A stretch of 64,000 bases of DNA from Pyruvatibacter sp. (GCF_040219635.1 NZ_JAVJSC010000001.1:62001-126000); one strand, 5' to 3'; shown: positions 43,699 through 53,572, counted from the stretch's first letter. Numbers and translations are program-made. The notes: generated by a model from the letters alone, not told the origin.

Positions 43699-44094
43699 CG
43701 TCGTCACAGGCCAACCCCCAAAATCGTCATGCATCAAGGCCGTTTATCGGCTCTTTTGCTGCTGCCTCCTGTCAGCAACCGGCACGCGAGAAACGCACCG
43801 GGCACCGCCGGGAGGCTTTTTCAATGAGGTGTTATACGGTTTGCGCCTTAAAACCGGGTTAAACCAAGCGCGTTCTATTCCCCGCGATTCGCTGTAAAAC
43901 CGCGGGTTTTGCGGGCGCGCGCGGCGGTTCTCGCAACTTGCGGGGAAGCCGGATATAGTCTCGTTCAGAATTGTGGCATGTGTCTGAGACGTCAGGGTTT
44001 TTGCCTGCGGGCAGATACTGCCGCCAGTCAAAAAGACATATGCAAATAGCGGCGGAAACTTATTGATCCGCCGTTCAAAAACGAGGAGACCACC
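43699..44094. other. Divergent promoter region (GGDEF / aldehyde dehydrogenase)
   Basis: Nearly 400 bp without a gene. It holds the CtrA-like site at 43848-43862. No other feature is convincing. A GGAG lies directly before the aldehyde dehydrogenase start. Confidence 0.6.
43848..43862. promoter_or_regulatory. CtrA-like binding site (TTAA-N7-TTAA)
   Basis: TTAA at 43848-43851 and TTAA at 43859-43862 are separated by exactly seven bases (aaccggg). This matches the core CtrA recognition pattern of Alphaproteobacteria. It stands 150 bp upstream of the GGDEF gene start and about 230 bp upstream of the dehydrogenase start. Confidence 0.42.
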
Positions 44095-45558
44095 ATGAGT
44101 GCAGTGGAGCAGACCCCCGACACCTCCAACACGGATGCTGTGTCAGATGGCATTCGCGCCATTCTGGACGCCCAGAAAAAAGCTCACATCACCGAAGGCC
44201 CCGCCAGCGTGAAGCGCCGCAAGGACTGGATCGACCGCTCCATCGCGCTGCTGGTGGACAACAAGGACGAGATCGTTGAAGCGCTGATGGCAGACTTTGG
44301 CAACCGCGCCCCTGTTGCCTCGCTGATGACGGATGTCATGGGTTCTATCGGGCCGCTCGACCACGCCAAAAAGCATATGGAAAAGTGGATGCGCCCTGAA
44401 AAGCGCAAGCTGCAGTTCCCGCTTGGCCTGCTGGGCGCCAAGGCCCATGTGGAATATCAGCCGCTGGGCACCATCGGCATTATTTCCCCGTGGAACTTCC
44501 CGTTCAACCTCACCTTTGCCCCGCTCGCAGGTGTGTTTGCTGCGGGCAACCGTGCGATGATCAAGCCCTCAGAGTTTACGCCTGCGTGCTCCGAACTGAT
44601 GGCGAAGATGTTCCGTCAGGCCTATGACGAAACCGAAGTGGCCGTCATTACGGGTGGCCCGGCTGTGGGCGAAGCATTCTCCAAGCAGCCGTTTGACCAC
44701 TTGCTGTTCACCGGCGCTGGCTCCATCGCCAAACATGTGATGCGCGCCGCCTCAGAAAATCTGGTCCCCGTCACCCTTGAACTGGGCGGCAAGTCCCCGG
44801 TGATTGTCGGCCGCGATGCCGACATTGACGATGTGGCGGCCCGTGTAATGACCGGCAAGACCCTCAACGCAGGCCAGATCTGCCTGGCACCGGATTATGT
44901 CATGGTGCCCGAAGAAAAAGCAGACGCGTTTGTGGCCGGTGCCCAGAAGGCGGTAACGAAAATGTTCCCGACCATGAAGGACAACCCGGACTACACCTCC
45001 ATCATCAACGACCGCCACTACGACCGCCTCACCGGCTATATCGCCGACGCCAAGGCGAAGGGCGCTGATGTCATCGAGATCAACCCGGCCAATGAGGACT
45101 TCTCTCAGCAGCCCTACAACAAGATTCCGCCGACCATCATCAAGAACCCCACCGAAGACATGAAAGTCCTGCAGGACGAAATCTTCGGCCCGGTGCTGCC
45201 GATGAAAACCTACAAGGATGTGTCGGAAACACTTGAGTATGTGAACTCAAAGGACCGTCCGCTCGGCCTGTATTACTTTGGCAAGGATGCGGACGAAGAG
45301 CGCCGCGTGCTGGACAACACCACGTCCGGCGGCGTGACAGTGAACGACGTGATTATGCATGTGTCGATGGAAGACCTGCCCTTTGGCGGTGTCGGCCCGT
45401 CGGGCATGGGCAGCTATCACGGCGTTGACGGGTTCAAGACCTTCAGCCACGCCAAAGCCGTGTATCACCAGGCTAAAGCCAAGATGGTGGCTGAAATGTT
45501 CCGCCCGCCTTACGACGACAAGAAGCGCAAGCGCGTGCTGTCGATGATCAAGAAGTAG
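44095..45558 (+). CDS. Aldehyde dehydrogenase, coniferyl-aldehyde type
   Basis: This 487-residue NAD(P)-dependent enzyme has the Rossmann and catalytic blocks GTIGIISPWNFPFNLTFAPLAGVFAAGNRAMIKPSEFTP (about 120-160), FTGAGSIAKHVM, VTLELGGKSPVIV with the catalytic Glu, and the nucleophile in NAGQICLAPDYVMVPE. The DFGNRAP and VTVNDVIMHVSMEDLPFGGVGPSGMGSYHG segments are typical of coniferyl aldehyde dehydrogenases (CalB-like). The true substrate is unknown; fatty or aromatic aldehydes are possible. Start has GGAG upstream. Confidence 0.92.
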   Translation: MSAVEQTPDTSNTDAVSDGIRAILDAQKKAHITEGPASVKRRKDWIDRSIALLVDNKDEIVEALMADFGNRAPVASLMTDVMGSIGPLDHAKKHMEKWMRPEKRKLQFPLGLLGAKAHVEYQPLGTIGIISPWNFPFNLTFAPLAGVFAAGNRAMIKPSEFTPACSELMAKMFRQAYDETEVAVITGGPAVGEAFSKQPFDHLLFTGAGSIAKHVMRAASENLVPVTLELGGKSPVIVGRDADIDDVAARVMTGKTLNAGQICLAPDYVMVPEEKADAFVAGAQKAVTKMFPTMKDNPDYTSIINDRHYDRLTGYIADAKAKGADVIEINPANEDFSQQPYNKIPPTIIKNPTEDMKVLQDEIFGPVLPMKTYKDVSETLEYVNSKDRPLGLYYFGKDADEERRVLDNTTSGGVTVNDVIMHVSMEDLPFGGVGPSGMGSYHGVDGFKTFSHAKAVYHQAKAKMVAEMFRPPYDDKKRKRVLSMIKK

Positions 45559-45582
45559 CGCAAGCCATACGATCCAAGTTAG

Positions 45583-45615
45583 AAGGGCGGCCCTGTTTAT
45601 GGGGCCGCCCTTTTT
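45583..45615 (+). terminator. Intrinsic terminator after the aldehyde dehydrogenase gene
   Basis: An 11-bp GC-rich stem (45583-45593 with 45602-45612) is followed by a T-run from 45611. It lies 25 bp after the stop codon. Confidence 0.93.
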
Positions 45616-45632
45616 CGTGCGAGGTTCACACG

Positions 45633-45734
45633 ATGGAAATAGAGACTGAGCGCCTGCTCCTGCGGCAGTTCCGGCAGAGCGACATTGATGCCTATGCCCG
45701 GATGCTGTCGGATGAAGACACCATGCGGGCATAG
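45633..45734 (+). pseudogene. N-terminal fragment of a GNAT acetyltransferase
   Basis: A 33-codon frame begins METERLLLRQF-like (MEIETERLLLRQFRQSDIDAYARMLSDED) and ends at TAG 45732-45734. This is the classic N-terminus of RimJ/GNAT proteins, but the domain needs about 140 more residues. Only 42 bp separate its stop from the end of the DUF1329 gene. I infer a remnant of a longer gene lost by deletion. Confidence 0.65.
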
Positions 45735-45776
45735 GTGGCCGTGACGCGCGCACCATAGTCAGAGCGCGGCTATGCG

Positions 45777-47171
45777 CTACCGCCCGATCGTGCGGATGGT
45801 CTGCGGCGTGTAGCGGTTCTCATCCAGTTCGGTCGCAAAATAATTGATGGGTTCTTCCTCGTTGATGAGGCCCACTGCCAGATACCGCCCGTTGTTGAAG
45901 TCATAGACGCCGTTCATGCTCGTGGCACACACGGGCACATGATAGGCGGTGGTTGGATACAACTCCTGCACGCGCCACAATTCGCCACGAGCGTCATACA
46001 GTTCAGCGGCAACAATGTTCCATGTGTCCTCGTTTTGATAAAACACACGGCGATCATAAATGTGCCTGGCGCTGGGCTTGAGCGAGGCTTCCGTCACCCA
46101 CACCCGGTGGCGCTCATAACGCACATAGTCCGGGTTGAGATGACGCGGGCGCACAAGGTCATCGTATTTCAACTCGTCAGAATGAAGTTTGTAGTTGTTA
46201 TACGGAATATATGCCTCACGCTTGCCCAGCGTCGTCCAGGTGTAGCGGTCCGGCGCACCGTTGAAGCCGCCAAACGCATCGGCCGTCGAAGCACCGTCTG
46301 TGTTGGTGCCGGGGTTGTCATAGGCAATGTTCGGGGCGCGGCGCACCCGGCGCGTACCTGGCGAATACTGCCATGCCTTGCGCGGGTCTGACAGACGGTT
46401 GAGCGTCTCGTGCACCAGAATGACGTTGCCCGCAACACGTACCGGCGACAACGTGTGCAGAATGTACAGCGCCATGATGTTGTCGAGCCCGGCAGCGGTT
46501 TTGATCGACGGATCGTTCCACCGCACAATCGCATCATCTTCCGCTGCGTAGCGAATATAGTCGCCGCCGGAGGTGGGAATGATAGCCGCAAACTGCCGGC
46601 TGATCTTGTGATTGGCAAACCCCAGCATGTGGTTCCACAGGATTTCATACCCCGAGTTGGGAATGGGGAAGGGTTTGCCCATGATTGCACCGTCCACCCC
46701 GTTGCCACCATCGGTCAGAACGCCGGTCAGCGCGTTTTTGCGATTAGCCTCATACACAAACTCTGGCTGTGCACAGCTACGGTGCGACGGATACACATTC
46801 ATTTTGAACGTATCGCCATAACGCTCCAGCAGTGCCTTGTGCGTGCCGGTCAACAGGTCGCCATGCTGGCCCATATTGTCGCGCGTGATGGTGAACTTGA
46901 TGGTGTCGCCCGCATACGGGTCGGGAAGGTGCATTCCTTCGCTGTAGGTAATGCCTGCGGGAACGCCCGACAGCCCACCCGTCCACGCGGGAATGGTGCC
47001 ATCCGCATTGCCGGCGCGCTCAGAGCCCAGCGGCGTCAGATCCTGGTCCAGACGTTTCGCCATATCGGCGGGGACGGCTGCAACAGCTCCGGCGGTCAGC
47101 ATAAATGCTGCCAACACGATGGCGGAACCTGTTACCGCTGCTGCACGCCTGAAAACGGACCAAACACTCAT
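45777..47171 (-). CDS. DUF1329 family exported protein
   Basis: This 464-residue protein has a signal peptide (about 10-33, AAAVTGSAIVLAAFMLTAGAVAA). DUF1329 motifs include LTPLGSERAGNADGTIPAWTGGL, SPGTRRVRRAPNIAYDNPG and VRYERHRVWVTEASLKPSARHIYDRRVFYQNEDTW. Members form LolA-like beta folds and are often encoded with RND transporters or fatty-acid/aromatic degradation genes. No such gene is adjacent. Function unknown. Confidence 0.93.
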   Translation of the reverse strand: MSVWSVFRRAAAVTGSAIVLAAFMLTAGAVAAVPADMAKRLDQDLTPLGSERAGNADGTIPAWTGGLSGVPAGITYSEGMHLPDPYAGDTIKFTITRDNMGQHGDLLTGTHKALLERYGDTFKMNVYPSHRSCAQPEFVYEANRKNALTGVLTDGGNGVDGAIMGKPFPIPNSGYEILWNHMLGFANHKISRQFAAIIPTSGGDYIRYAAEDDAIVRWNDPSIKTAAGLDNIMALYILHTLSPVRVAGNVILVHETLNRLSDPRKAWQYSPGTRRVRRAPNIAYDNPGTNTDGASTADAFGGFNGAPDRYTWTTLGKREAYIPYNNYKLHSDELKYDDLVRPRHLNPDYVRYERHRVWVTEASLKPSARHIYDRRVFYQNEDTWNIVAAELYDARGELWRVQELYPTTAYHVPVCATSMNGVYDFNNGRYLAVGLINEEEPINYFATELDENRYTPQTIRTIGR

Positions 47172-47299
47172 ACCTGTACTCTCCCTGATGCACGCCGTAT
47201 GCGCGTGCTTGGCAGAGATAGTAGGGGGCGCTTACAACGGGCGTCCAGTGAAGTTTTGTACAGAAAACGGCAATAGTTTGCCGCGCAGTGCCGAGCTGG

Positions 47300-48988
47300 C
47301 TAGGCTGCGTCGCTTTCAGTTTCCTCAGCGTCAGAAGCTGTTTTTGTGTCCGCCGGTGCATCGGATTTGCGGATCGGCCGCAGGATAAATGCTGGTACAT
47401 GGTCGCCCATGCCAATCACCCGGTCCCGCTGGCCCCGGCTCCCACTATCACGACTCCCGGTTTCACGGTCACCACCATCGCGCTTGTTGTCACGGGTTTT
47501 TCCGCGTGACCGCTGGCGGGAGGCTCCGTCGGATTTCTCCGTACCCGGCTCATCTGCCTTGGCGGTTTCTGCACGAGCATCAGCACCTGTATCAGCGGTT
47601 TCAGTCTCCCCGGCACTTTCTGACACGCCATCCGTTTCCGCAGCACGCGCTCGCTGACCACGCCCACGTCCCCGGCCGCCACGACGGCGACCACGGCTGC
47701 GCGTGTTGGTGGATGTCTCATCGTCACTCTCACCTGCACCCTCTTTTGCAGGGGGCGTTCCTGGTGAAGCATCATCGTGATCAGCGTCTGACGCATCCGC
47801 ATTCGCGGGCACATCATCCTTCGCCGTGCCGACCAGCGCCTCGGCCTGTGCTGGTACTTCACTCGCAGCCTGGGCATCGCTGCCAATCTTGGCGATCGAC
47901 TTCTCGATCAGCTTTTCAACGGCATCCAGATACTTTTTGTCGTCCGGCGTTACCAGCGTGAACGCAGCGCCATCACGGCCCGCGCGGCCAGTGCGGCCAA
48001 TGCGGTGCACATAGTCTTCCGGATGAGTTGGCACATCATAGTTGAACACATGGCTGACCTCTGGAATGTCCAGCCCGCGTGCGGCCACATCACTGGCGAC
48101 CAACAGCTTAAGTTCGCCGTCACGGAACGCATTGAGCGTCCGTGTGCGGACGGACTGGTCGAGATCGCCGTGAATGGGAGATGCATCAAGCCCGCTTTTT
48201 TTCAGAGCGCGCGCCACAATGTCCACGTCGCGTTTGCGATTGCAGAAGATGATGGCGTTCTTGATGTTTTCTGTCTTGATGAGGTCTGTCAGCATTCCGC
48301 GTTTCTCGCGGCTGCCACATGGCACAATGCGCTGAGTGATTTTTTCCGCCGTCGTTGAGGCGCGCGCCACTTCGATGCGGGCAGGGGCCTGCATGAAGTT
48401 GTTGGCAAGATTCTCGATTTCCGGAGGCATGGTGGCGGAAAACAGCATTGTCTGCCGGGTAAACGGAATGAGTTTGCAGATACGCTCAATGTCCGGGATG
48501 AAGCCCATGTCCAGCATCCGGTCAGCTTCGTCAATCACCAGGGTCTGCACCCCGGTCAGCATCAGCTTGCCGCGTTCCACATGGTCCAGCAGCCGACCCG
48601 GCGTGGCGATCAGCACATCAACACCGCGATCAAGTTTCTTGTCCTGATCGCCGAACGATACGCCGCCGATCAGCAGCGCCATGGAGAGTTTGTGGTACTT
48701 GCCGTATTTCTCAAAGTTTTCGGCAACCTGGGCAGCCAGCTCGCGCGTCGGCTCCAGAATGAGCGAGCGCGGCATCCGCGCCTTTGCGCGGCCCTGAGAC
48801 AGGCGTTCAATCATCGGCAGGGTGAAAGAGGCTGTCTTGCCGGTGCCGGTCTGAGCAATGCCCAGAATGTCTCGGTCGGCGAGTGCCTTTGGAATAGCCT
48901 GCGCCTGAATTGGCGTGGGCTCGGAATAGCCAGCTTCGTGGATGGCTTTCAGCAGGTCGGCGTTAAGGCCGAAATCGTCAAATGTCAT
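47300..48988 (-). CDS. DEAD-box RNA helicase, RhlE-like
   Basis: This 562-residue ATP-dependent RNA helicase has the Q motif and motif I (YSEPTPIQAQAIP, AQTGTGKTASF), motif Ia (EPTRELAAQV), motif II DEAD (VIDEADRMLDMGF), SAT (LFSATMPPEI) and motifs V/VI (ARGLDIPEVSHVFNYD, HRIGRTGRAGRDG). After about residue 400 a long basic RG-rich and acidic tail follows, including RGRRRGGRGRGRGQRARAAE. The start at MTFDDFGLN fits the family; an ATG five codons upstream and a longer frame are possible. Confidence 0.93.
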   Translation of the reverse strand: MTFDDFGLNADLLKAIHEAGYSEPTPIQAQAIPKALADRDILGIAQTGTGKTASFTLPMIERLSQGRAKARMPRSLILEPTRELAAQVAENFEKYGKYHKLSMALLIGGVSFGDQDKKLDRGVDVLIATPGRLLDHVERGKLMLTGVQTLVIDEADRMLDMGFIPDIERICKLIPFTRQTMLFSATMPPEIENLANNFMQAPARIEVARASTTAEKITQRIVPCGSREKRGMLTDLIKTENIKNAIIFCNRKRDVDIVARALKKSGLDASPIHGDLDQSVRTRTLNAFRDGELKLLVASDVAARGLDIPEVSHVFNYDVPTHPEDYVHRIGRTGRAGRDGAAFTLVTPDDKKYLDAVEKLIEKSIAKIGSDAQAASEVPAQAEALVGTAKDDVPANADASDADHDDASPGTPPAKEGAGESDDETSTNTRSRGRRRGGRGRGRGQRARAAETDGVSESAGETETADTGADARAETAKADEPGTEKSDGASRQRSRGKTRDNKRDGGDRETGSRDSGSRGQRDRVIGMGDHVPAFILRPIRKSDAPADTKTASDAEETESDAA

Positions 48989-49425
48989 AAAGTCTCGTTT
49001 CATTGGGGACGGGCGGGCCGCTTTTCTCAGATCAGAAAAAAGCAGAACCGGGGGCGTCAATCTCAGGGTCCGATGTGCGAGGATGCCGGGCGTATTCCCG
49101 CAGTCTCGCCGGACGTTTGAAGAAAGCGCCGCGCTCGGTAGCGGCGCGCGAATAGAGCAACGGAACCAATTTCCGGGTGCTCTCAAACAGAAGCGGACAC
49201 GATGCGCTTTTTACGCTGCGGGCCAGCCCTCGTGGTGTTTGGTTGCAGTTGCGCAACAAACCAACAAGACGGCAACACACCTCTATTTGCGCTGCAACAT
49301 AAGAAAAAACGCCGGATTGTCAATGGATTAGAAGTCTTCAGAATGCAGGGCAGCTTTCCACTGCGTGCTTTTGGTCACATTTCGCCTGCGCAAAACAGCG
49401 CCGCTACCGGCCCAAAACTGTGCTG

Positions 49426-51483
49426 TTAGATGTCCAGATCGGTGGCAAATTCGGCATTTTCCTGGATAAACCTGAAACGCAATTCAGGCTTTGTGCCCAT
49501 CAGTTCATTCACCCGCGTCGCGGTGTCTTCGGCATCGTCGGCGGGAATCATCACTTGCAGCAGCGTGCGATAGCCGGGGCGCATGGTGGTCTCTTTCAAC
49601 TGCGCGGGCAGCATTTCGCCAAGTCCCTTGAAGCGGCTGATTTCAAACTTCTGGTTTTTCTTGAACTCGTCTTCCAGCAGCCGGTCTTTATGCGCGTCAT
49701 CCACCGCGTACATGGTCTTGCCGCCCTGGGCGATGCGGTAAAGCGGCGGAACTGCCAGATACAAGTGTCCGTTGGCAATGAGCTGCGGCATTTCCTGATA
49801 GAAGAACGTGATGAGCAGGGTTGCGATGTGCGCACCATCCACATCAGCGTCGGTCATTATGATGATTTTTTCATAGCGCAGATCTTCGTCGCGATAGCGC
49901 GTGCCGGTCTGCACGCCGAGCGCGAGAATGAGATCGGAAATCTGCTGGTTCTGGGCCTGCTTGGCGCTGGTGGCACTGGCCACGTTCAGGATTTTGCCAC
50001 GCAACGGTAAAATCGCCTGCGTCTTGCGATCGCGCGCCTGCTTGGCAGAGCCACCGGCTGAATCGCCCTCAACAATAAAAAGCTCCGAGCCCGCAGCACT
50101 CGCATTGGTGCAGTCAGCCAGCTTGCCGGGCAGGCGCAACTTGCGGGTGGCCGCCTTGCGCGACACTTCCTTTTCCTGCCGCCGACGCAGGCGCTCATCC
50201 GCCCGGTCAATCACCCAGTCAAGCAGGCGTGAAGCCTGCTGCGGCTTGGCCGCAAGCCAGGTGTCAAAATGGTCGCGCAGCACCGTCTCCACCAGCCGCT
50301 GGGCGGAGGCCGACGACAATTTCTCTTTGGTTTGTCCCTGAAACTCCGGCTCACGAATAAACACCGAGAGCATGATGCAGGCCGTGCCCATCACATCGTC
50401 AGCGGTAATTGCCTGCGCCTTCTTGACGTTGGTCAGGTCGCCATAGGCTTTAAGCGCCTTGGACAGCGCCGCGCGAAGACCAGCCTCGTGGGTGCCGCCG
50501 TCAACGGTGGGAATGGTGTTGCAGTACGAATTGCAAAAGCCATCGTCATTGCCGAGCCACGCAATGGCCCACTCAACAGTGCCCTGTGTACCCTTGGCCT
50601 TGAGCTTTCCCGAAAACGGTTCGGCAGTCACAGTCTGTTTGCCATCAATTGTGGCCGCCAGATAGTCCGCAAGGCCACCGGGAAAGTGCAGCGTTTCCTG
50701 CGCGGGCGTTTGCGTGGCGTCGCCCAACAGCGCCGGGTCGCAGGACCAGCGGATTTCAACACCGCCAAACAGATAGGCCTTTGAACGTGCCATCCGGTAG
50801 AGGCGGGCAGGCTTGAACGTGGCACCCGCACCAAAAATATCCGGGTCCGGACGAAACGACACTGTCGTGCCGCGCCGGTTCGGGGCCTTGCCGACATTTT
50901 GCAGTTTCGTTACCGGATGACCGCGTTCGAAGCTCTGACGATACAACTGCCGGTCGCGGGCTACTTCCACGTCCAGCCGCTCTGCGAGGGCATTCACCAC
51001 AGACACGCCTACGCCATGCAACCCGCCTGAGGTCTCATATACCTTGTCGGAAAACTTTCCGCCCGCGTGCAGCGTCGTGAGGATAACTTCCAGCGCTGAC
51101 TTGTCCTTGAACTTGGGGTGCGGATCAACCGGGATGCCGCGCCCGTTATCAGTGACGGACAGTGTTCCGTCTGCAGCAAAATGCACGTCAATGCGGTTGG
51201 CATGGCCCGCCACGGCCTCGTCCATGGAGTTGTCCAGAACCTCGGCAAACAGGTGATGCAGCGCCCGATCGTCGGTGCCACCGATATACATGCCCGGCCG
51301 ACGCCGCACCGGCTCCAGCCCTTCCAGCACCTCGATATCGCTGGCGGAATAGCCGCTGCTGTCTGTGCTCGATGATGACGCGTCTTTTGCAGCCGCCTTG
51401 CGCGCGGGGGCTTTTGCGGCGGGTGTCTCAAACAGATCGGGCGCGTCGGCAGACGCTGCGGGTTTCTTCTTGGCGCGGGCCAT
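49426..51483 (-). CDS. parE: DNA topoisomerase IV subunit B
   Basis: This 685-residue type IIA topoisomerase subunit decatenates chromosomes with ParC. The GHKL ATPase region shows LEGLEPVRRRPGMYIGGTD, EVLDNSMDEAVAGHANRI, DNGRGIPVDPHPKFKDKSALEVI and SGGLHGVGVSVVNAL. The TOPRIM region shows EGDSAGGSAKQARDRKTQAILPLRGKILNV and the acidic DADVDGAHIATLLITFFYQ. The ParE call over GyrB rests on RDRKTQAILPLRGKILNV and the missing GyrB insert. The Ala/Lys-rich N-terminal 40 residues are extra. Confidence 0.92.
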   Translation of the reverse strand: MARAKKKPAASADAPDLFETPAAKAPARKAAAKDASSSSTDSSGYSASDIEVLEGLEPVRRRPGMYIGGTDDRALHHLFAEVLDNSMDEAVAGHANRIDVHFAADGTLSVTDNGRGIPVDPHPKFKDKSALEVILTTLHAGGKFSDKVYETSGGLHGVGVSVVNALAERLDVEVARDRQLYRQSFERGHPVTKLQNVGKAPNRRGTTVSFRPDPDIFGAGATFKPARLYRMARSKAYLFGGVEIRWSCDPALLGDATQTPAQETLHFPGGLADYLAATIDGKQTVTAEPFSGKLKAKGTQGTVEWAIAWLGNDDGFCNSYCNTIPTVDGGTHEAGLRAALSKALKAYGDLTNVKKAQAITADDVMGTACIMLSVFIREPEFQGQTKEKLSSASAQRLVETVLRDHFDTWLAAKPQQASRLLDWVIDRADERLRRRQEKEVSRKAATRKLRLPGKLADCTNASAAGSELFIVEGDSAGGSAKQARDRKTQAILPLRGKILNVASATSAKQAQNQQISDLILALGVQTGTRYRDEDLRYEKIIIMTDADVDGAHIATLLITFFYQEMPQLIANGHLYLAVPPLYRIAQGGKTMYAVDDAHKDRLLEDEFKKNQKFEISRFKGLGEMLPAQLKETTMRPGYRTLLQVMIPADDAEDTATRVNELMGTKPELRFRFIQENAEFATDLDI

Positions 51484-51669
51484 GCGGCTCCATCCGGGCG
51501 GAGTCGGGCAGGGCAGAAGCAGCTTTAGGCTTCTGCTGGTGCCGTGTGTCGACGTGGAAAATGATTCGTATCCTAGTTTACACCCGCTGGCGCTATGGGC
51601 GCGCGGTGGGGGTAATGTTTTCTGCTAACGTGCTGCCCATCTGATCCATTTTTGCTCAAAGGCGATACC

Positions 51670-52983
51670 ATGCCCGATATAAATATCTCGTCCCCCCTGA
51701 CGCTGCCATGTGGCGCCGTTCTGAAAAACCGCATTGCCAAGGGCGCAATGACGGAAGGGCTGGCTGACCCGCTCAACCGTGCAACGGATCGCCATGTGCG
51801 GCTTTACCAGCGCTGGGCAGATGGCGGGTCGGGTATGTTGCTGACCGGCAATGTGCAGGTGGACGGTCGCTACCTTGAGCGGCCCGGCAATGTGGTAATC
51901 GAAGGGCCTCAGTCCAACGAACAGCTTTCAGCCCTGGCCGCATATGCGCAGGCCGGCACGCGCAACGGTACTCATCTGTGGATGCAGCTTTCCCATGCGG
52001 GCCGCCAGACACCCGCCGCGGTGAGCAGCGAACCGGTGGCACCGTCGGCAATCGAAGTCAAAATGCCTGGCGGCCAGTTCGGCAAGCCGCGCGCGCTCAC
52101 GGGCGATGAAATACGTGACATCATTCAGCGCTTCGCCTTTGCCGCAGGCGTTGCAAGGGATACCGGCTTCACCGGCGTGCAGGTGCACGCGGCGCACGGT
52201 TACCTGATTTCCGAGTTTTTGAACCCGCTGGTCAATCAGCGTGCGGACGAATGGGGCGGTTCGCTTGAAAACCGGGCGCGGTTGCTGATGGAAACCGTCA
52301 AGGCAGTGCGCGCGACGGTGGGAGCCGCGTTCCCCATTTCGGTGAAACTCAACTCGTCTGACTTTCAAAAGGGCGGTTTCAGCCATACGGATTCAATCCA
52401 GGTGGCCCGGTGGCTGGATGAAGCAGGCCTTGATCTGCTGGAAGTCTCCGGCGGTAACTATGAGCAGCCGGTGATGATGGACACCGAAGGCTTTGAGCCG
52501 GTGTACGAGGAGAAAGTGCGCTCCTCCACCCGCAAACGCGAAGCCTACTTTCTGGAATATGCCTCGGACATGGCCAAGGCCGTCAAAAACACGCCGCTCA
52601 TGGTGACAGGCGGGTTCCGCACGGTTGACGCCATGAACGAAGCGCTTGTGTCCGGCGATGCAGACGTTGTGGGCATTGCCCGCCCGCTATGTGTTGACGC
52701 TGCGATTGCGCAAAAGATGCTGGATGGTGAAGTCACTGAAGCCAAAAAATGGGAAAAGACATTTCGCCTTGGGCCGACCCGTTTTCTGGGGCCGAACAGC
52801 CCTATTGATTTGTTCCGGGGCCTCAACGCCTGGGGTGCGCAGGGCTGGTATTGCCTTCAGTTGATCCGCATGGGCGAAGGGCTGGAGCCGGATACCGGCA
52901 TGAGCACATTCAAGGCGTTGCGAAAATATATGGGCAATGAGCAGAAAACCGCCAAGGCCATGAATGCGGCGCGTGCAGCGTAA
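51670..52983 (+). CDS. NADH:flavin oxidoreductase, Old Yellow Enzyme family
   Basis: This 437-residue flavoprotein has the TIM-barrel OYE pattern: NRIAKGAMTEGLADP (start of barrel and FMN site), NVQVDGRYLERPGNVVIEGPQ, LWMQLSHAGRQTP, FTGVQVHAAHGYLISEFLNPLVNQRADEWGGSLENRARL, LLEVSGGNYEQP and the C-terminal FMN-binding VTGGFRTVDAMNEALVSGDADVVGIARPL. The catalytic HxxH/N pair occurs in VHAAHGYL. Substrate unknown; the family reduces enones and nitro compounds. Confidence 0.93.
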   Translation: MPDINISSPLTLPCGAVLKNRIAKGAMTEGLADPLNRATDRHVRLYQRWADGGSGMLLTGNVQVDGRYLERPGNVVIEGPQSNEQLSALAAYAQAGTRNGTHLWMQLSHAGRQTPAAVSSEPVAPSAIEVKMPGGQFGKPRALTGDEIRDIIQRFAFAAGVARDTGFTGVQVHAAHGYLISEFLNPLVNQRADEWGGSLENRARLLMETVKAVRATVGAAFPISVKLNSSDFQKGGFSHTDSIQVARWLDEAGLDLLEVSGGNYEQPVMMDTEGFEPVYEEKVRSSTRKREAYFLEYASDMAKAVKNTPLMVTGGFRTVDAMNEALVSGDADVVGIARPLCVDAAIAQKMLDGEVTEAKKWEKTFRLGPTRFLGPNSPIDLFRGLNAWGAQGWYCLQLIRMGEGLEPDTGMSTFKALRKYMGNEQKTAKAMNAARAA

Positions 52984-53006
52984 GACATTGGCTTGCTCCC
53001 TGTCGC

Positions 53007-53084
53007 ATCCCCGGACTTGATCCGGGGTCCATGCGCATACGCTGTGCAGGTGATGGTTTGCGGGCCAACTCCGGATCAGGTCCG
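53007..53084. repeat. Palindromic repeat pair
   Basis: ccccggacttgatccgggg (53009-53027, an internal inverted repeat) and its degenerate inverted copy ccggatcaggtccg (53071-53084) can pair. The first unit resembles dispersed palindromic elements seen in many alphaproteobacterial genomes. Confidence 0.6.
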
Positions 53085-53102
53085 CAGCAGCGCCTGCCGG
53101 GG

Positions 53103-53169
53103 CTCCCAAAAAAGCGACGACCCCGCCTTGGTGGATGCAGCGCATCTCGCGGGGCCGTCTTTTTGGGAG
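53103..53169. repeat. Long imperfect hairpin
   Basis: ctcccaaaaa (53103-53112) pairs with tttttgggag (53160-53169). Inside, ccccgc (53121-53126) pairs with gcgggg (53149-53154). The inner stem followed by a T-run could terminate the OYE gene transcript. Confidence 0.55.
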
Positions 53170-53572
53170 TGGGTCTCCCGCCCTTAGCCATTGGGCCGGG
53201 CATATATCAAGGCACTGACAACGTGCGCGTGCGGATGGCTGCTGCCATGCGACCAGACGATGATCTGCGGAACCAAGTTGAGTTCCCGCTCCGGGTGCCG
53301 GGGGTGAGGGATGCGCTTCCATGCGCCTGTAAATCCGCCCGACGGCCTAATCTCCTCTGGCTTTTCAACGCACCCGTTTAAGGGCCTCGTTTCGTCGTGT
53401 CTTGTGTTATGCGGCTGCACTTTGCGTGGGTGGCGTCATCTTCAAAACCTCCCTTGTTTGTGTTGCCCAAAGTCTGAATCTCTTTGCGCTGCAGCATCAA
53501 GAACTATCGAGTCAGCCATGTTGACCGATATGGCAAACACTGAGTCTTTGCGCGATAATCCGCACACAAATA

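Noticed and set aside
49202..49429. A 75-codon frame between the helicase and parE
   Set aside because: Low-information sequence with no domain and no good start signal.
53031..53420. Small frames in the 53-kb gap
   Set aside because: They follow the palindromic repeats, lack ribosome-binding sites and resemble no protein family.
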